This document shows, piece after piece, positions 15,338 through 24,125 of a stretch of DNA of 64,000 bases (position 1 is its first letter; every line of letters begins with the position of its first letter). Source of the DNA: VRUE01 sp036406595 (GTDB lineage: Bacteria; Actinomycetota; Thermoleophilia; Solirubrobacterales; 70-9). Under the pieces are notes generated by a model. It was given only the letters and a program-made list of their open reading frames with translations. It ran no database searches and was not told the origin of the DNA. The stretch is taken from positions 36,289 to 100,288 of the forward strand of contig DASXAR010000087.1 of the NCBI GenBank assembly GCA_036406595.1, read 5' to 3'. The position numbers and the translations under genes are program-made.

Positions 15338-16975
15338 GTGACCGACGCCGTCGATGCCCTTGATCGGGGCCGCGCGCGCTTCGCAGGCCAGGCGTGGCTT
15401 GAGGCATATGAGGCGCTATCGCTTGCCGATCGGGCGAGCTCGCTCGAGGGCGCGGACCTGGAGATGCTCGCCACCGCCGCCTACATGATCGGGCACGAGG
15501 ACGAGTATCTGGAAATGCTGGGGCGGGCACACCGGGCCCGACTCGATGCCGGCGAGCGTGATGCCGCCCTTCGCGACGCCTTCTGGGTGGGGGTCAACCT
15601 CGCCCGTCGCGGCGAGATGGGCCCGGCGGGCGGCTGGCTCGGCCGGGCGCAGCGCCTGCTCGAGTCCGAGGGTGACAGCGTGGAGCGCGGCTACATGCTG
15701 TTGCCGACCATGTTCGAGCAGGAGGCCCAAGGGGACCTCGCATCGGCCGGCGAGAGCGCCGCCGAGGCGACGGCGATCGGCGAGCGTTTCGCCGACCCGG
15801 ACCTCGTCGCGCTCGCGGGACACGAGCACGGTCACCTCCTCATCCGCCAGGGACGGGTGGGCGAGGGCCTTGCTCTCCTGGACGAGGCGATGGTCGCGGC
15901 GAGCGCCGGCGAGCTGTCGCCGATCGTCACCGGGATCGTCTACTGCGGCGTGATCCTGGCCTGCGAGGACGCTCACGACCTGCGCCGAGCGCGCGAGTGG
16001 ACCGCGACGCTGACCCGTTGGTGCGACGAGCAGGAGGAGATGGTCGCCTTCACCGGTCGCTGCCTCATCCACCGGGCGGAAATCCTGCAGTCGCAGGGGG
16101 CCTGGACGGAGGCGCTTGAGGAGGCCCGGCGCGCGGGCGAGCGATGCCTCCAGGGCGAGAACCGCTCCGCGGCCGGCGAGGCCTGTTACCGGCAGGCGGA
16201 GGTGCACCGGCTGCGCGGCGACTTCGAGGCGGCTGAGATCGCCTACCGCGAGGCGAGCCGTCACGGGCGGGAGCCCCAGCCGGGGTTGGCGTTGCTGCGG
16301 CTCGGGCAGGGAGACCGCGCAGCGGCCATTGCGGCCGTCGGTCGAGTCGCAGAGGAGACCACCGAGCCGGGCCGCCGCGCCGACCTCTTGCCGGGGTTGG
16401 TCGAGGTGATGCTCGCCGCCGGCGAGATCGAGGCGGCGCGCGGTGCCGTCGAGGAGCTCGAGGGCCTGGCCGCTGACTTCGGCAGCGCGACGCTGGCGGC
16501 GATGGCCGACCAGGCATGCGGGGCGGTGGAGCTGATCGGCGGAGACGCCGCCACGGCCCTGGCGGCGCTGCGCAGGGCGGCCGGAGCGTGGCAGGACCTG
16601 GGAGCTCCCTATGAGGCGGCGAGAACGCGCGAGCTGGTCGGGCTCGGCTGCCGCGCCCTCGGCGACAGGGACGGCGGGGATCTTGAGCTTGAGGCTGCCC
16701 GGGCCATGTTCGCCGAACTGGAGGCGGGGCCGGACCTCGCCCGGCTCGATTCGCTGCTCGCGGTCGAGTCGCCCGGCGACCGGCACGGCCTGACCGATCG
16801 CGAGGTCGAGGTCCTTCGCCTGGTCGCAGCCGGGAAGAGCAACCGGGAAATCGCCGAAGCGCTGGTGATCAGCGAGCACACCGTGGCCCGCCACCTGCAG
16901 AACATCTACGCCAAGCTCGGCGTCTCCTCGAGGACGGCGGCCGGCGCCTTTGCCTTCTCGCACGATCTCGTCTGA
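15338..16975 (+). CDS. LuxR-type regulator with a TPR-like helical sensor region
   Basis: A 545-residue protein. The last 65 residues are a LuxR HTH domain: LTDREVEVLRLVAAGKSNRE followed by IAEALVISEHTVARHLQNIY. The first 460 residues are a chain of Ala/Leu/Glu-rich helices (for example AGEACYRQAEVHRLRGDFEA), typical of the tetratricopeptide part of MalT/LuxR regulators. It lacks the P-loop ATPase domain found in full LAL/MalT proteins. GTG 15338 has GAGG six bases upstream. The target and ligand are unknown. It is followed on the same strand by a degenerate alpha/beta hydrolase that may be under its control. Confidence 0.88.
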   Translation: MTDAVDALDRGRARFAGQAWLEAYEALSLADRASSLEGADLEMLATAAYMIGHEDEYLEMLGRAHRARLDAGERDAALRDAFWVGVNLARRGEMGPAGGWLGRAQRLLESEGDSVERGYMLLPTMFEQEAQGDLASAGESAAEATAIGERFADPDLVALAGHEHGHLLIRQGRVGEGLALLDEAMVAASAGELSPIVTGIVYCGVILACEDAHDLRRAREWTATLTRWCDEQEEMVAFTGRCLIHRAEILQSQGAWTEALEEARRAGERCLQGENRSAAGEACYRQAEVHRLRGDFEAAEIAYREASRHGREPQPGLALLRLGQGDRAAAIAAVGRVAEETTEPGRRADLLPGLVEVMLAAGEIEAARGAVEELEGLAADFGSATLAAMADQACGAVELIGGDAATALAALRRAAGAWQDLGAPYEAARTRELVGLGCRALGDRDGGDLELEAARAMFAELEAGPDLARLDSLLAVESPGDRHGLTDREVEVLRLVAAGKSNREIAEALVISEHTVARHLQNIYAKLGVSSRTAAGAFAFSHDLV

Positions 16976-17074
16976 AGGCGGGCCGATGGTCAGAATGGAC
17001 CACGGCGCCCCGAGGCCGAAGTTGGTGAATCCAGGCGATGCGTGCGGCGAATAAGCGGCCTAGGGTGGGCGTCG

Positions 17075-17941
17075 ATGGCCGCCACGACACAGATCGCAGA
17101 GGGCTCGCGGGAGCGTCTGCTCGACGGAATCCCGGTCACCGAACGGCGCCTCGAGCTCGCCGGCCTCTCGACCCTGGTGCTGGGCGGAGGGGAGGGGCCA
17201 CCGGTCGTCCTCCTCCACGGCCCGGGCGAGTCCGCGGTCAAATGGATGTCGATTCTGCCGGCCCTCACCCGCACCAACACGGTGCTCGCTCCGGACCTGC
17301 CCGCTCACGGCGAGACGGAGGTGCCCGACTGGCCGCTGGAGCCGGAGCCCGTGCTCAACTGGCTCGAGGCGCTGGTCGACGATCAATGCAGCGCCCCACC
17401 GACGATCGTCGGACAGGTGCTGGGGGGCGCGCTCGGGGCTCGATTTGCCGCAACGCGGTCGAACCGCCTCAGCGGCCTGGTGCTGGTCGACAGCCTCGGC
17501 CTGGGGCGCTTCCGGCCGTCGCCCCGGTTTGCGCTGACGATGGCCGGCTTTCTCGCGAGGCCGTCCGAGCGCAGCTACAACCGCTTCATGCGGCAGTGCT
17601 CGTTCGACCTCGACGGCCTGCGTGACCAGATGGGCGAGCGCTGGGACGCATTCGTCGACTACAACATCGACCTCGCCCGCTCTCCCAAGGCGAAGGCCGC
17701 GGGGCGGCTGATGCGAAAGGTCGGCCTGCCGCGCATTCCGGCGGCGGAACTGGAGCGGATTGCGGTTCCGACCACGCTGATCTGGGGCAGGCAGGATCGC
17801 GCGATTCGCCTTCGAATCGCCGAAGCCGCGAGCGCCCGCTTCGGCTGGAGGCTTCGGGTGATCGAGGACTGTGCGGATGATCCCCCGCGCGATCGCCCCG
17901 CCGAGTTCCTCAGCGCCCTGCGCCCCGCCCTCCCCAGCTGA
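17075..17941 (+). CDS. Alpha/beta hydrolase-fold protein lacking nucleophile Ser and catalytic His
   Basis: A 288-residue alpha/beta hydrolase. The fold markers VVLLHGPGES (about 44-53), LAPDLPAHGET (71-81) and the late strand TTLIWGRQDRAI (catalytic Asp position) are clear. The nucleophile elbow, normally GxSxG, reads GQVLGG at 113-118, with Val in place of Ser. The usual C-terminal GH motif reads CADDPPRDRP, with no His. The protein is therefore probably non-hydrolytic or uses a different mechanism. ATG 17075 is chosen; GTG 17042 is an in-frame alternative. Its end overlaps the convergent deacetylase gene by 32 bp. Confidence 0.85.
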   Translation: MAATTQIAEGSRERLLDGIPVTERRLELAGLSTLVLGGGEGPPVVLLHGPGESAVKWMSILPALTRTNTVLAPDLPAHGETEVPDWPLEPEPVLNWLEALVDDQCSAPPTIVGQVLGGALGARFAATRSNRLSGLVLVDSLGLGRFRPSPRFALTMAGFLARPSERSYNRFMRQCSFDLDGLRDQMGERWDAFVDYNIDLARSPKAKAAGRLMRKVGLPRIPAAELERIAVPTTLIWGRQDRAIRLRIAEAASARFGWRLRVIEDCADDPPRDRPAEFLSALRPALPS

Positions 17942-18779
17942 GCGGGTCGAGCACCGTGCGGCCGCGGAATGCGTCTCGACGGTCAAGCATGTGCTCGGCG
18001 ATGGAGTCGGACCGGCTGACCCAGAGGACGCCGTCGCCGGCGGCGGTGGCGACCCGGTCCAGCAGCGCCTTCAACCGCTCCCCGCCGAGCCAATCGAACA
18101 TGGATAGGTGCAGGACGATCGCCATGAAGCCCCCCTCGTCCCCGAGGCGCTCTATCTCACCCAGCAGATGGTCGAGGAAGGTTTCCGGCTCGAGCGGCTC
18201 CGGCGTCCCGGCGATCTGCTCGCGCACCTGCGCCATTGGCGGCAGCAGGCAGCTGGCGTCGACGTGGCGCCACTCGAACGGCAGCAGAGCGACCCCGTCC
18301 ATGGTGCCGGCGCCGCGCCCCGCGGGCGAGCAGTAGTCGAGCCCCGCCCGGCTCAGCACCCCCGTTCCGCCGGCACCGAGGCCGCCGCCTGGTGGCCGCA
18401 TGCCGCTCAGCCGAAGGCCCAGCTCGGCGAACGCGCCGACTCCGCGCTCCAGGTTGTCGGCCTGCTCGGAGGCGCTCAGGGTTGCCCAATCCTCGTGCCG
18501 CCAGGCGTGGAAGGCGACCTCGTGACCGCACGCCCCGATCTTCCGAAGCGCTTCCGGGTAGAGCTCTGCGTTCAGGCCCTCGACGAAGAACGTCGCCGCG
18601 AGGTCGTGCTCGGCCAGCGCCTCGAGCACGCGGGGCAGAACCGCAGTCGCCGTGAAGTGCTCGCCGAGCGGCGCGTCCTCCGGGAAGGCGCCGAGCTCGA
18701 TCTCGGCCGCCTCGCCGAGGTTGTCGAAGCTGAGGGCGAGCGCCCCCCGGGCGCCGCCGGGCCAGGCCTCGTCGGTCAA
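17910..18779 (-). CDS. Polysaccharide deacetylase (NodB-like), TTG start
   Basis: A 289-residue NodB-homology carbohydrate esterase. The motifs are ALSFDNLGEAAE (family FDD, second Asp replaced by Asn), FHAWRHEDW (the HxxxH metal ligands at about residue 97) and GMRPPGGG (substrate-site Arg). There is no clear signal peptide, so it may act in the cytoplasm or on lipid-linked sugars. The start is TTG 18779, which overlaps the TGA of the upstream membrane-protein gene. The open frame extends upstream to 18959, but that part is antisense-like Arg/Pro-rich sequence overlapping the neighbour. Confidence 0.84.
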   Translation of the reverse strand: MTDEAWPGGARGALALSFDNLGEAAEIELGAFPEDAPLGEHFTATAVLPRVLEALAEHDLAATFFVEGLNAELYPEALRKIGACGHEVAFHAWRHEDWATLSASEQADNLERGVGAFAELGLRLSGMRPPGGGLGAGGTGVLSRAGLDYCSPAGRGAGTMDGVALLPFEWRHVDASCLLPPMAQVREQIAGTPEPLEPETFLDHLLGEIERLGDEGGFMAIVLHLSMFDWLGGERLKALLDRVATAAGDGVLWVSRSDSIAEHMLDRRDAFRGRTVLDPLSWGGRGAGR

Positions 18780-19303
18780 GGCTCGCGCAGGGCCGGGCTC
18801 CAGCGCTCCGGATCGAGGAGCGCCTGCTCGCGCGCCCAGCGGAAGTGATGTCGCGCCGAGGCCAGGAGGATCGGGAAGTTGAGGAGCCCGGCGAGCGCGA
18901 AGCCGCGGGAGTCGCGTTCCGTCTCGGCGAGCAGGCTGGCGGCACTCGCAAGTCCCCACGCCCAGAGAACCGCGTTGTAGGCGGGCAGCTGGTCCTCCCG
19001 CAGGCCCTCGGCTTCGTCGAGCATCGGCAATCCCCGGTGCAGCGACCAGGGCCAGGCCTTGAAATGGACCGCGACGCCGGCCAGCCCGACCCCGGCGTTG
19101 AAGGCGGAGAGCCTCGCGGCCGCCCGCCCCGTTGCGGCCGCCGCCAGCAGCCCTAGCGGAATCAGCGAAGCCCAGAGCGCCAGGGCGCCTCGACGCCCCA
19201 GCTGGGGCTCGAACACGAGGCCGACGCCGGCGCGTGTCTCATATGCGTTGTGGGCAAGGAGCCCCAGCGTCGAGCCGGCGGCGAACGGGCGTCTCAGTCT
19301 CAT
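18776..19303 (-). CDS. Conserved-looking membrane protein of unknown function
   Basis: A 175-residue protein with about four hydrophobic segments (ALWASLIPLGLLAAAATGRA, LSAFNAGVGLAGVAVHFKAW, AYNAVLWAWGLASAASLLAE, LAGLLNFPILLASARHHF). I do not recognise the family. It is coupled (4-bp overlap) to the polysaccharide deacetylase downstream, so both probably act on the same envelope glycan or lipid substrate (inference). ATG 19303 is the only good start and is preceded by a region shared with the divergent mfd promoter. Confidence 0.7.
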   Translation of the reverse strand: MRLRRPFAAGSTLGLLAHNAYETRAGVGLVFEPQLGRRGALALWASLIPLGLLAAAATGRAAARLSAFNAGVGLAGVAVHFKAWPWSLHRGLPMLDEAEGLREDQLPAYNAVLWAWGLASAASLLAETERDSRGFALAGLLNFPILLASARHHFRWAREQALLDPERWSPALREP

Positions 19304-19343
19304 CGAGGTGGGAGCGTAGCCCCTCTATCTAGAATCGACCGTA

Positions 19344-19365
19344 GCCCGGATCAGGCGATCCGGGC
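19344..19365. other. 9-bp hairpin just upstream of mfd
   Basis: GCCCGGATC (19344-19352) and GATCCGGGC (19357-19365) form a perfect stem with a 4-base loop. It ends 12 bp before the mfd ATG, in the 74-bp gap between divergent genes. It could be a 5'-leader hairpin or an operator palindrome; there is no T-tract, so it is not a standard terminator. Confidence 0.4.
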
Positions 19366-19377
19366 CCTCTGCATGCC

Positions 19378-22300
19378 ATGAGCCTCCGGCCCCTGATCGA
19401 GATAGCCGCCGAAAACGAGCGCCTCCACGCGCTCGCCGGGCGACTCGGTGCCGCCCGCGAGGGCGGCGAGCCGGTCGAGGTGAGCGCCTCGGGGCCCGTC
19501 CGCGCGCTTCTGCTCGGCGCCCTGCTCGAGGACGATCGCCTCTCCGGCGCCCCCGCGCTGCTCGTCACCCCCGACGACCGCTCCGCGCGCGACCTCGCCG
19601 CCGACCTCCGCGCCTACCTGGCCCCGCGTCGCGTCCGCTTCTACCCGTCGCGCGGCACCGGCTACGCCTCACACGTGACGCCGCCTCCTCACCTGGTGGG
19701 CCTCCGCATCGACGCCCTCGACGCCCTCAAGGCGGCGGGTGGGCCGGGCGCCGCGGGCGCGATAGTCGTCGCCGGCGCGACGGCGCTCGCCGAGGCCGTT
19801 CCGGACGCCTCGCTGCGCCCCTCCGGCTCCACGATCGCGACCGGCGAGGAGGTCGACCTCGGCTCCGTCTCCGCAGCTCTCTCCGCGGCCGGCTACGAGC
19901 GGGTCGAGCAGGTCGAGGAGCGCGGCCAGTTCGCGGTTCGGGGCGGCATCCTCGACGTCTTTCCCGCCACCGAGGAGAGGGCGGTGCGGGTCGAGCTGTT
20001 CGGCGACGAGGTGGAGTCGATGCGCTGGTTCTCCACCTTCACCCAGCGCTCGCTCGGCGACGCCGACCGGGTCGAGCTCGCCCCCGCCGCCGAGCTCGAC
20101 GTCGAGCATCGCGAGCTGGCCGAGCTGGCGGCGATGGAGGCGGAGGAGAAGGGGGAGGACCCGCCGAGCGCCGCCGAGATGCTGCCCCTGGCGCAGTTCG
20201 GAGCGCCGCTCGACCTCGTCCCCGAGTCGGCGGCGGTGATCCTCGTCTCCACCGAGGAGATCGAGCCGGCGCTCCGCGACCACTGGGAGGACGCGACGAC
20301 GGCGATGCACGCCGAGGACGCCCGCCACCTCTACGTCGACGTCGCCGGGCCGCTCGCCGAGCGGGCCGTGCTATCGCTGGGCGCCGCCGGCGACGAGGAC
20401 GAGGACGCCTTCCGGGCCGCCCGGGCCGAGTCGCCGGCGCGCAACATCAAGGAGGCGGAGGGCGAGCTCGACAGGCACATCCGCTCCGGTTACCGCACCG
20501 TCGTCGCCTTCGACAGCGCCGGGGAGGCGGAGCGGGCACGCTACGGGCTCGACCGCCTCGACGCGAAACTGCTGGAAGGCGGCCGTCTCTCTCCGAACCC
20601 CGGCGTCTCCTTTGCCGAGGCGCGGCTCCGGGAGGGTTTCGTCAGCCCGGAGCTGCGCCTCGCGGTCTACCCCTTCCGCCGGCTCGTGCACCGCCGCCGG
20701 CGGGCCGACGAGCGCGCGCCCGGCGCGGCCCGCGGCCGCCTCGCTTTCAGCGACCTTCGGGTCGGCGACTACGTCGTCCACGAGGACCACGGGGTCGCCC
20801 GCTTCGCGGGCTTCGAGACGCGCGAGGTGGGCGGGGTCACCCGGGACTATCTCTACCTCGAATACAAAGGCGAGGACCGGGTCTACGTCCCCACCGACCA
20901 GCTCGCGAAGCTGAGCCGCTACGTCGGGGCCGGCGGCGAGCCGGCGCTTTCGGCGCTGGGCGGCAAACGCTGGCAGAACATGAAGGCGCGGGCCCGGCGC
21001 GCGGCAGGCGCCCTCGCCGGCGAGCTTCTCAACCTCTACGCGGAGCGCCGCACCCGGAAGGGGCATGGGTTTCCGCCGGACGGCGAGTGGCAGATCGAGA
21101 TGGAGGCTGCCTTCCCCTACCGCGAGACCGCCGACCAGGTCGAGGCGATCGAGGCCGTCAAGGGAGACATGGAGTCCGAGCAGCCGATGGACCGGCTCGT
21201 CTGCGGCGACGTCGGCTTCGGCAAGACCGAGGTGGCGCTGAGAGCCGCCGTCAAGGCCGCCTCGGACGGCAAGCAGGTGATGATGTTGGCGCCGACGACG
21301 ATCCTCGCCCAGCAGCACTTCGGGACCTTCGGGGAGCGCCTCGCCGACCTTCCATTCACCCTGGACTGGGTCTCCCGGCTGCGCAAGCCCGGGGACGTCA
21401 AGGAGGCCCTGAAGCGATTCGAGGCCGGCCAGGTCGACATCCTGATCGGGACCCATAGGCTCCTTTCGCGTGACGTCCGCGCGGCCGACCTGGGGTTGCT
21501 GATCGTCGACGAGGAGCAGCGCTTCGGGGTCAAGCAGAAGGAGCTGCTGCGCCAGCTGAAGCTGAAGGTCGACGTTCTCGCCCTCTCGGCCACGCCGATC
21601 CCCCGCACCCTCCAGATGAGCCTGGCCGGGCTGCGCGACATCTCGGTGATCGAGACTCCGCCCGAGGGGCGGCGGCCGGTCCGGACCTACGTCGGGCCCT
21701 ACGACGAGGACCTCGTCCGGCGGGCGATCGAGCGGGAGCGCGAGCGCGGCGGCCAGGCCTTCTTCCTCCACAACCGCATCGACAGCCTGCCCGAGACCGC
21801 CGAGCGGGTTCGGGCCCTCGTCCCCGGCGCGCGCGTCGCCGAGGCCCATGGCCAGATGGAGGAGTCCCAGCTCGAGCAGGCCATGCTCGGCTTCCTGCGG
21901 GGCGAGGCCGACTGCCTGGTCACGACGACGATCATCGAGGCCGGGCTCGACATCCCGACCGCGAACACCCTGATCGTCGAGCGAGCGGACCAGCTGGGGC
22001 TCGCTCAGGCGTATCAGATCCGGGGCCGGGTCGGACGCTCCCCCGAGCGCGCCTTCGCCTATCTGCTCTATCCGTCCGCCGAGGCGATGAGCGAGGAGGC
22101 CGCGGCGCGCCTCTCGACCCTGGCGGACCACACTGAGCTCGGCTCGGGCTTCAAGATCGCGATGAGGGACCTCGACATCCGCGGCGCCGGAGACCTGCTC
22201 GGCGAGGAGCAGTCCGGTCACGTCGCGGCGGTCGGCTTCGAGCTCTACTGCCAGATGATCGACGAGGCCGTCGCCGAGGCGGCTGCGGCTCCGGAGAAGG

Positions 22301-22779
22301 AGAGGGCCGAGCCGGTTCGCTTCGACGTCGCTCTCGACGCCTACCTGCCCGCCTCCTTCATCCCGTTCGAGGCCGCCAAGATCGACGTGCACCGCCGCGT
22401 CGCCGCGGCGCGGCGACCGGGCGAGCTGAGGGCGATCCGCGACGAGCTCGAGGACCGCTTCGGGCCGCTGCCGGCTGCGGCCGAGAACCTGCTGGCGCTG
22501 CAGCGGGCGCGGATCGAGCTGCGCCTCGCCGGCGCCAGCAGCGTCGAGGTCCGTGGCGGCAGGCTCAGCATCAGCGGCGTCGAGCTCGACTCCGAGGGGT
22601 CGGGGATCCTCCAGGAGCGGGTCGAGGGGTCGCTCTACGACTGGCGCGAGAAAACCGCCTCGGTGCGGGTTCCCGACGATCCGGAGGCGAGGCTGGGTGC
22701 GGTGCTCTCGATGGCCGACGCGCTGCGCGAGGCTGGCGGGCCGCAGGACCGCGAAGCAGATATGCTGCCGACTTCGTGA
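19378..22779 (+). CDS. mfd: Transcription-repair coupling factor
   Basis: An 1133-residue Mfd, the DNA translocase that removes stalled RNA polymerase at lesions and recruits UvrA. Order of domains: UvrB-like N-terminus (residues 1-330, with VRFYPSRGTGYASHV), the CarD-like polymerase-interacting domain at about 456 (LRVGDYVVHEDHGVARFAGF), and the RecG-like motor with Walker A CGDVGFGKTE at about 608, the DEEQRFGV box, SATPIPRTLQMSL and QIRGRVGRSPERAFAYLLY. A C-terminal TRCF/D7 domain ends near 1115. Length is normal. It overlaps the next gene by 4 bp (GTGA). Confidence 0.97.
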   Translation: MSLRPLIEIAAENERLHALAGRLGAAREGGEPVEVSASGPVRALLLGALLEDDRLSGAPALLVTPDDRSARDLAADLRAYLAPRRVRFYPSRGTGYASHVTPPPHLVGLRIDALDALKAAGGPGAAGAIVVAGATALAEAVPDASLRPSGSTIATGEEVDLGSVSAALSAAGYERVEQVEERGQFAVRGGILDVFPATEERAVRVELFGDEVESMRWFSTFTQRSLGDADRVELAPAAELDVEHRELAELAAMEAEEKGEDPPSAAEMLPLAQFGAPLDLVPESAAVILVSTEEIEPALRDHWEDATTAMHAEDARHLYVDVAGPLAERAVLSLGAAGDEDEDAFRAARAESPARNIKEAEGELDRHIRSGYRTVVAFDSAGEAERARYGLDRLDAKLLEGGRLSPNPGVSFAEARLREGFVSPELRLAVYPFRRLVHRRRRADERAPGAARGRLAFSDLRVGDYVVHEDHGVARFAGFETREVGGVTRDYLYLEYKGEDRVYVPTDQLAKLSRYVGAGGEPALSALGGKRWQNMKARARRAAGALAGELLNLYAERRTRKGHGFPPDGEWQIEMEAAFPYRETADQVEAIEAVKGDMESEQPMDRLVCGDVGFGKTEVALRAAVKAASDGKQVMMLAPTTILAQQHFGTFGERLADLPFTLDWVSRLRKPGDVKEALKRFEAGQVDILIGTHRLLSRDVRAADLGLLIVDEEQRFGVKQKELLRQLKLKVDVLALSATPIPRTLQMSLAGLRDISVIETPPEGRRPVRTYVGPYDEDLVRRAIERERERGGQAFFLHNRIDSLPETAERVRALVPGARVAEAHGQMEESQLEQAMLGFLRGEADCLVTTTIIEAGLDIPTANTLIVERADQLGLAQAYQIRGRVGRSPERAFAYLLYPSAEAMSEEAAARLSTLADHTELGSGFKIAMRDLDIRGAGDLLGEEQSGHVAAVGFELYCQMIDEAVAEAAAAPEKERAEPVRFDVALDAYLPASFIPFEAAKIDVHRRVAAARRPGELRAIRDELEDRFGPLPAAAENLLALQRARIELRLAGASSVEVRGGRLSISGVELDSEGSGILQERVEGSLYDWREKTASVRVPDDPEARLGAVLSMADALREAGGPQDREADMLPTS

Positions 22780-24101
22780 GTCCGAATCGGGGCAGGAGGC
22801 CCACGTCTGGGAAGAGCGCGCGGAGCGGCGCCGGTCGCCGCCAGATCGATCCTGCGGCGACCAAACGGCTCATGGTTCTCGTCTTCGGCGCCGCCGTGGT
22901 CATCCTCTTCGTCGTCGTCGCGATCGCGGAGGGCCTGGGCGATCCGAGCATCCCGTCCGGGGACGTCGCGCTCGTCCAGGACGCCCCGGAAGACACCGGC
23001 AAGATCAGCGAGAAGCAGTTCGATCGGGCCCTCGAACAGACCGCTGCCCAGGCCGGCGAAAAAAAGACGCCGAAACCGGGCGACGAAAAATACGACGAAC
23101 TGAAGGAAGCGGCCCTCAACTCGATCCTCGACATGGTCTGGATTCAGGGGCAGGCCGACGAAATGGGGATCTCGGTGACCGACAAGGAAGTCTCCGAAGA
23201 ACTCAAGAAATTGAAGAAAGAAAACTTCAAAACGGAAGCCGAATACAAGAAATTCCTCAAGCAGTCCAAGTACACGAAGGCCGACGTCAACGAGCGGGTC
23301 AAGCTGCAGATCCTCGGCACCCAGGTCCAGGAACAGATCACCGAAGGCGTCGGCGAACCGAGCAAGGACGAAATCGAAAACTATTACGAGGCGGCGAAGC
23401 CGCTCCAGTTCACCCAGAAAGCGACCCGTGACGTGCGCCTCGTCGGCAACAAAGACAAGAAGAAGGTCGAACAGGCTAAGGCGATCCTCGAAAAGGACAA
23501 CTCGGCGACGAACTGGAAGAAGGTCGCGAAGAAGTACTCAGAAGACCCCTCGAAAAGCCAGGGCGGCCTTCAGAAGGGCCTCGCCGAAGGCAGCGCCGAA
23601 GAACCGCTCAACGAAGTGATCTTCGAAACGCCGGAAAACCAGCTCACCGGCCCAATCAAGACGCCGCGCTTCTATTACATCTTCGAAGTCGAAGGCTCGA
23701 CCCCCGAAAACGTCCAGGAGCTGAGCGAGGTCGAATCGCAGATCAAATCCCAGCTCGAACAGCAGGCCCAGCAGGAAGCGTTCAGCGCCTTCGTCGCGAA
23801 TTACACGGCCCGCTGGCGCTCCCGCACCTTCTGCGCGTCCGGCTTCGAGATCGAACGCTGCGACAACTTCCAGGCGCCGGCGCACCCGGCGACCGCGCCA
23901 CCCGCCTGCTTCGAAGCGAATCCGAAAGAACCACCGGAAGCGTGTCCCGCCCCGGTCTTCCAGCTGGTTCCGGCGCTGCCCGGGACGGTCACTCCGGTCG
24001 AACCGCGCGGCAAACCGATGGCGCAGCGTCCGATCCCCGCGGTCACCGGCTCGGCGGAAGAAGCGCCACCCACCAGCCTGCCGCTGCCGACCTCTCCCTA
24101 G
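22776..24101 (+). CDS. SurA/PrsA-like peptidylprolyl isomerase, membrane-anchored
   Basis: A 441-residue extracytoplasmic foldase. Residues about 30-50 (LMVLVFGAAVVILFVVVAIA) are an N-terminal signal anchor. A SurA-N-like helical region follows (YDELKEAALNSILDMVWIQG at about 110), then a PpiC-type domain at about 215-325 (WKKVAKKYSEDPSKSQGGL, with the family GGxLG segment partly altered) and a Pro-rich, Cys-containing tail (CASGFEIERCDNF). It probably folds exported proteins. GTG 22776 overlaps mfd. Codon use is odd: GAA and AAA dominate here while neighbours use GAG and AAG. Confidence 0.87.
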   Translation: MSPNRGRRPTSGKSARSGAGRRQIDPAATKRLMVLVFGAAVVILFVVVAIAEGLGDPSIPSGDVALVQDAPEDTGKISEKQFDRALEQTAAQAGEKKTPKPGDEKYDELKEAALNSILDMVWIQGQADEMGISVTDKEVSEELKKLKKENFKTEAEYKKFLKQSKYTKADVNERVKLQILGTQVQEQITEGVGEPSKDEIENYYEAAKPLQFTQKATRDVRLVGNKDKKKVEQAKAILEKDNSATNWKKVAKKYSEDPSKSQGGLQKGLAEGSAEEPLNEVIFETPENQLTGPIKTPRFYYIFEVEGSTPENVQELSEVESQIKSQLEQQAQQEAFSAFVANYTARWRSRTFCASGFEIERCDNFQAPAHPATAPPACFEANPKEPPEACPAPVFQLVPALPGTVTPVEPRGKPMAQRPIPAVTGSAEEAPPTSLPLPTSP

Positions 24102-24125
24102 CCGGCGCGGCCCTCTTCATCGGCC

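Noticed and set aside
20371..22392. A 673-codon minus-strand frame
   Set aside because: It is antisense to mfd, whose helicase motifs are complete; no recognisable domain.
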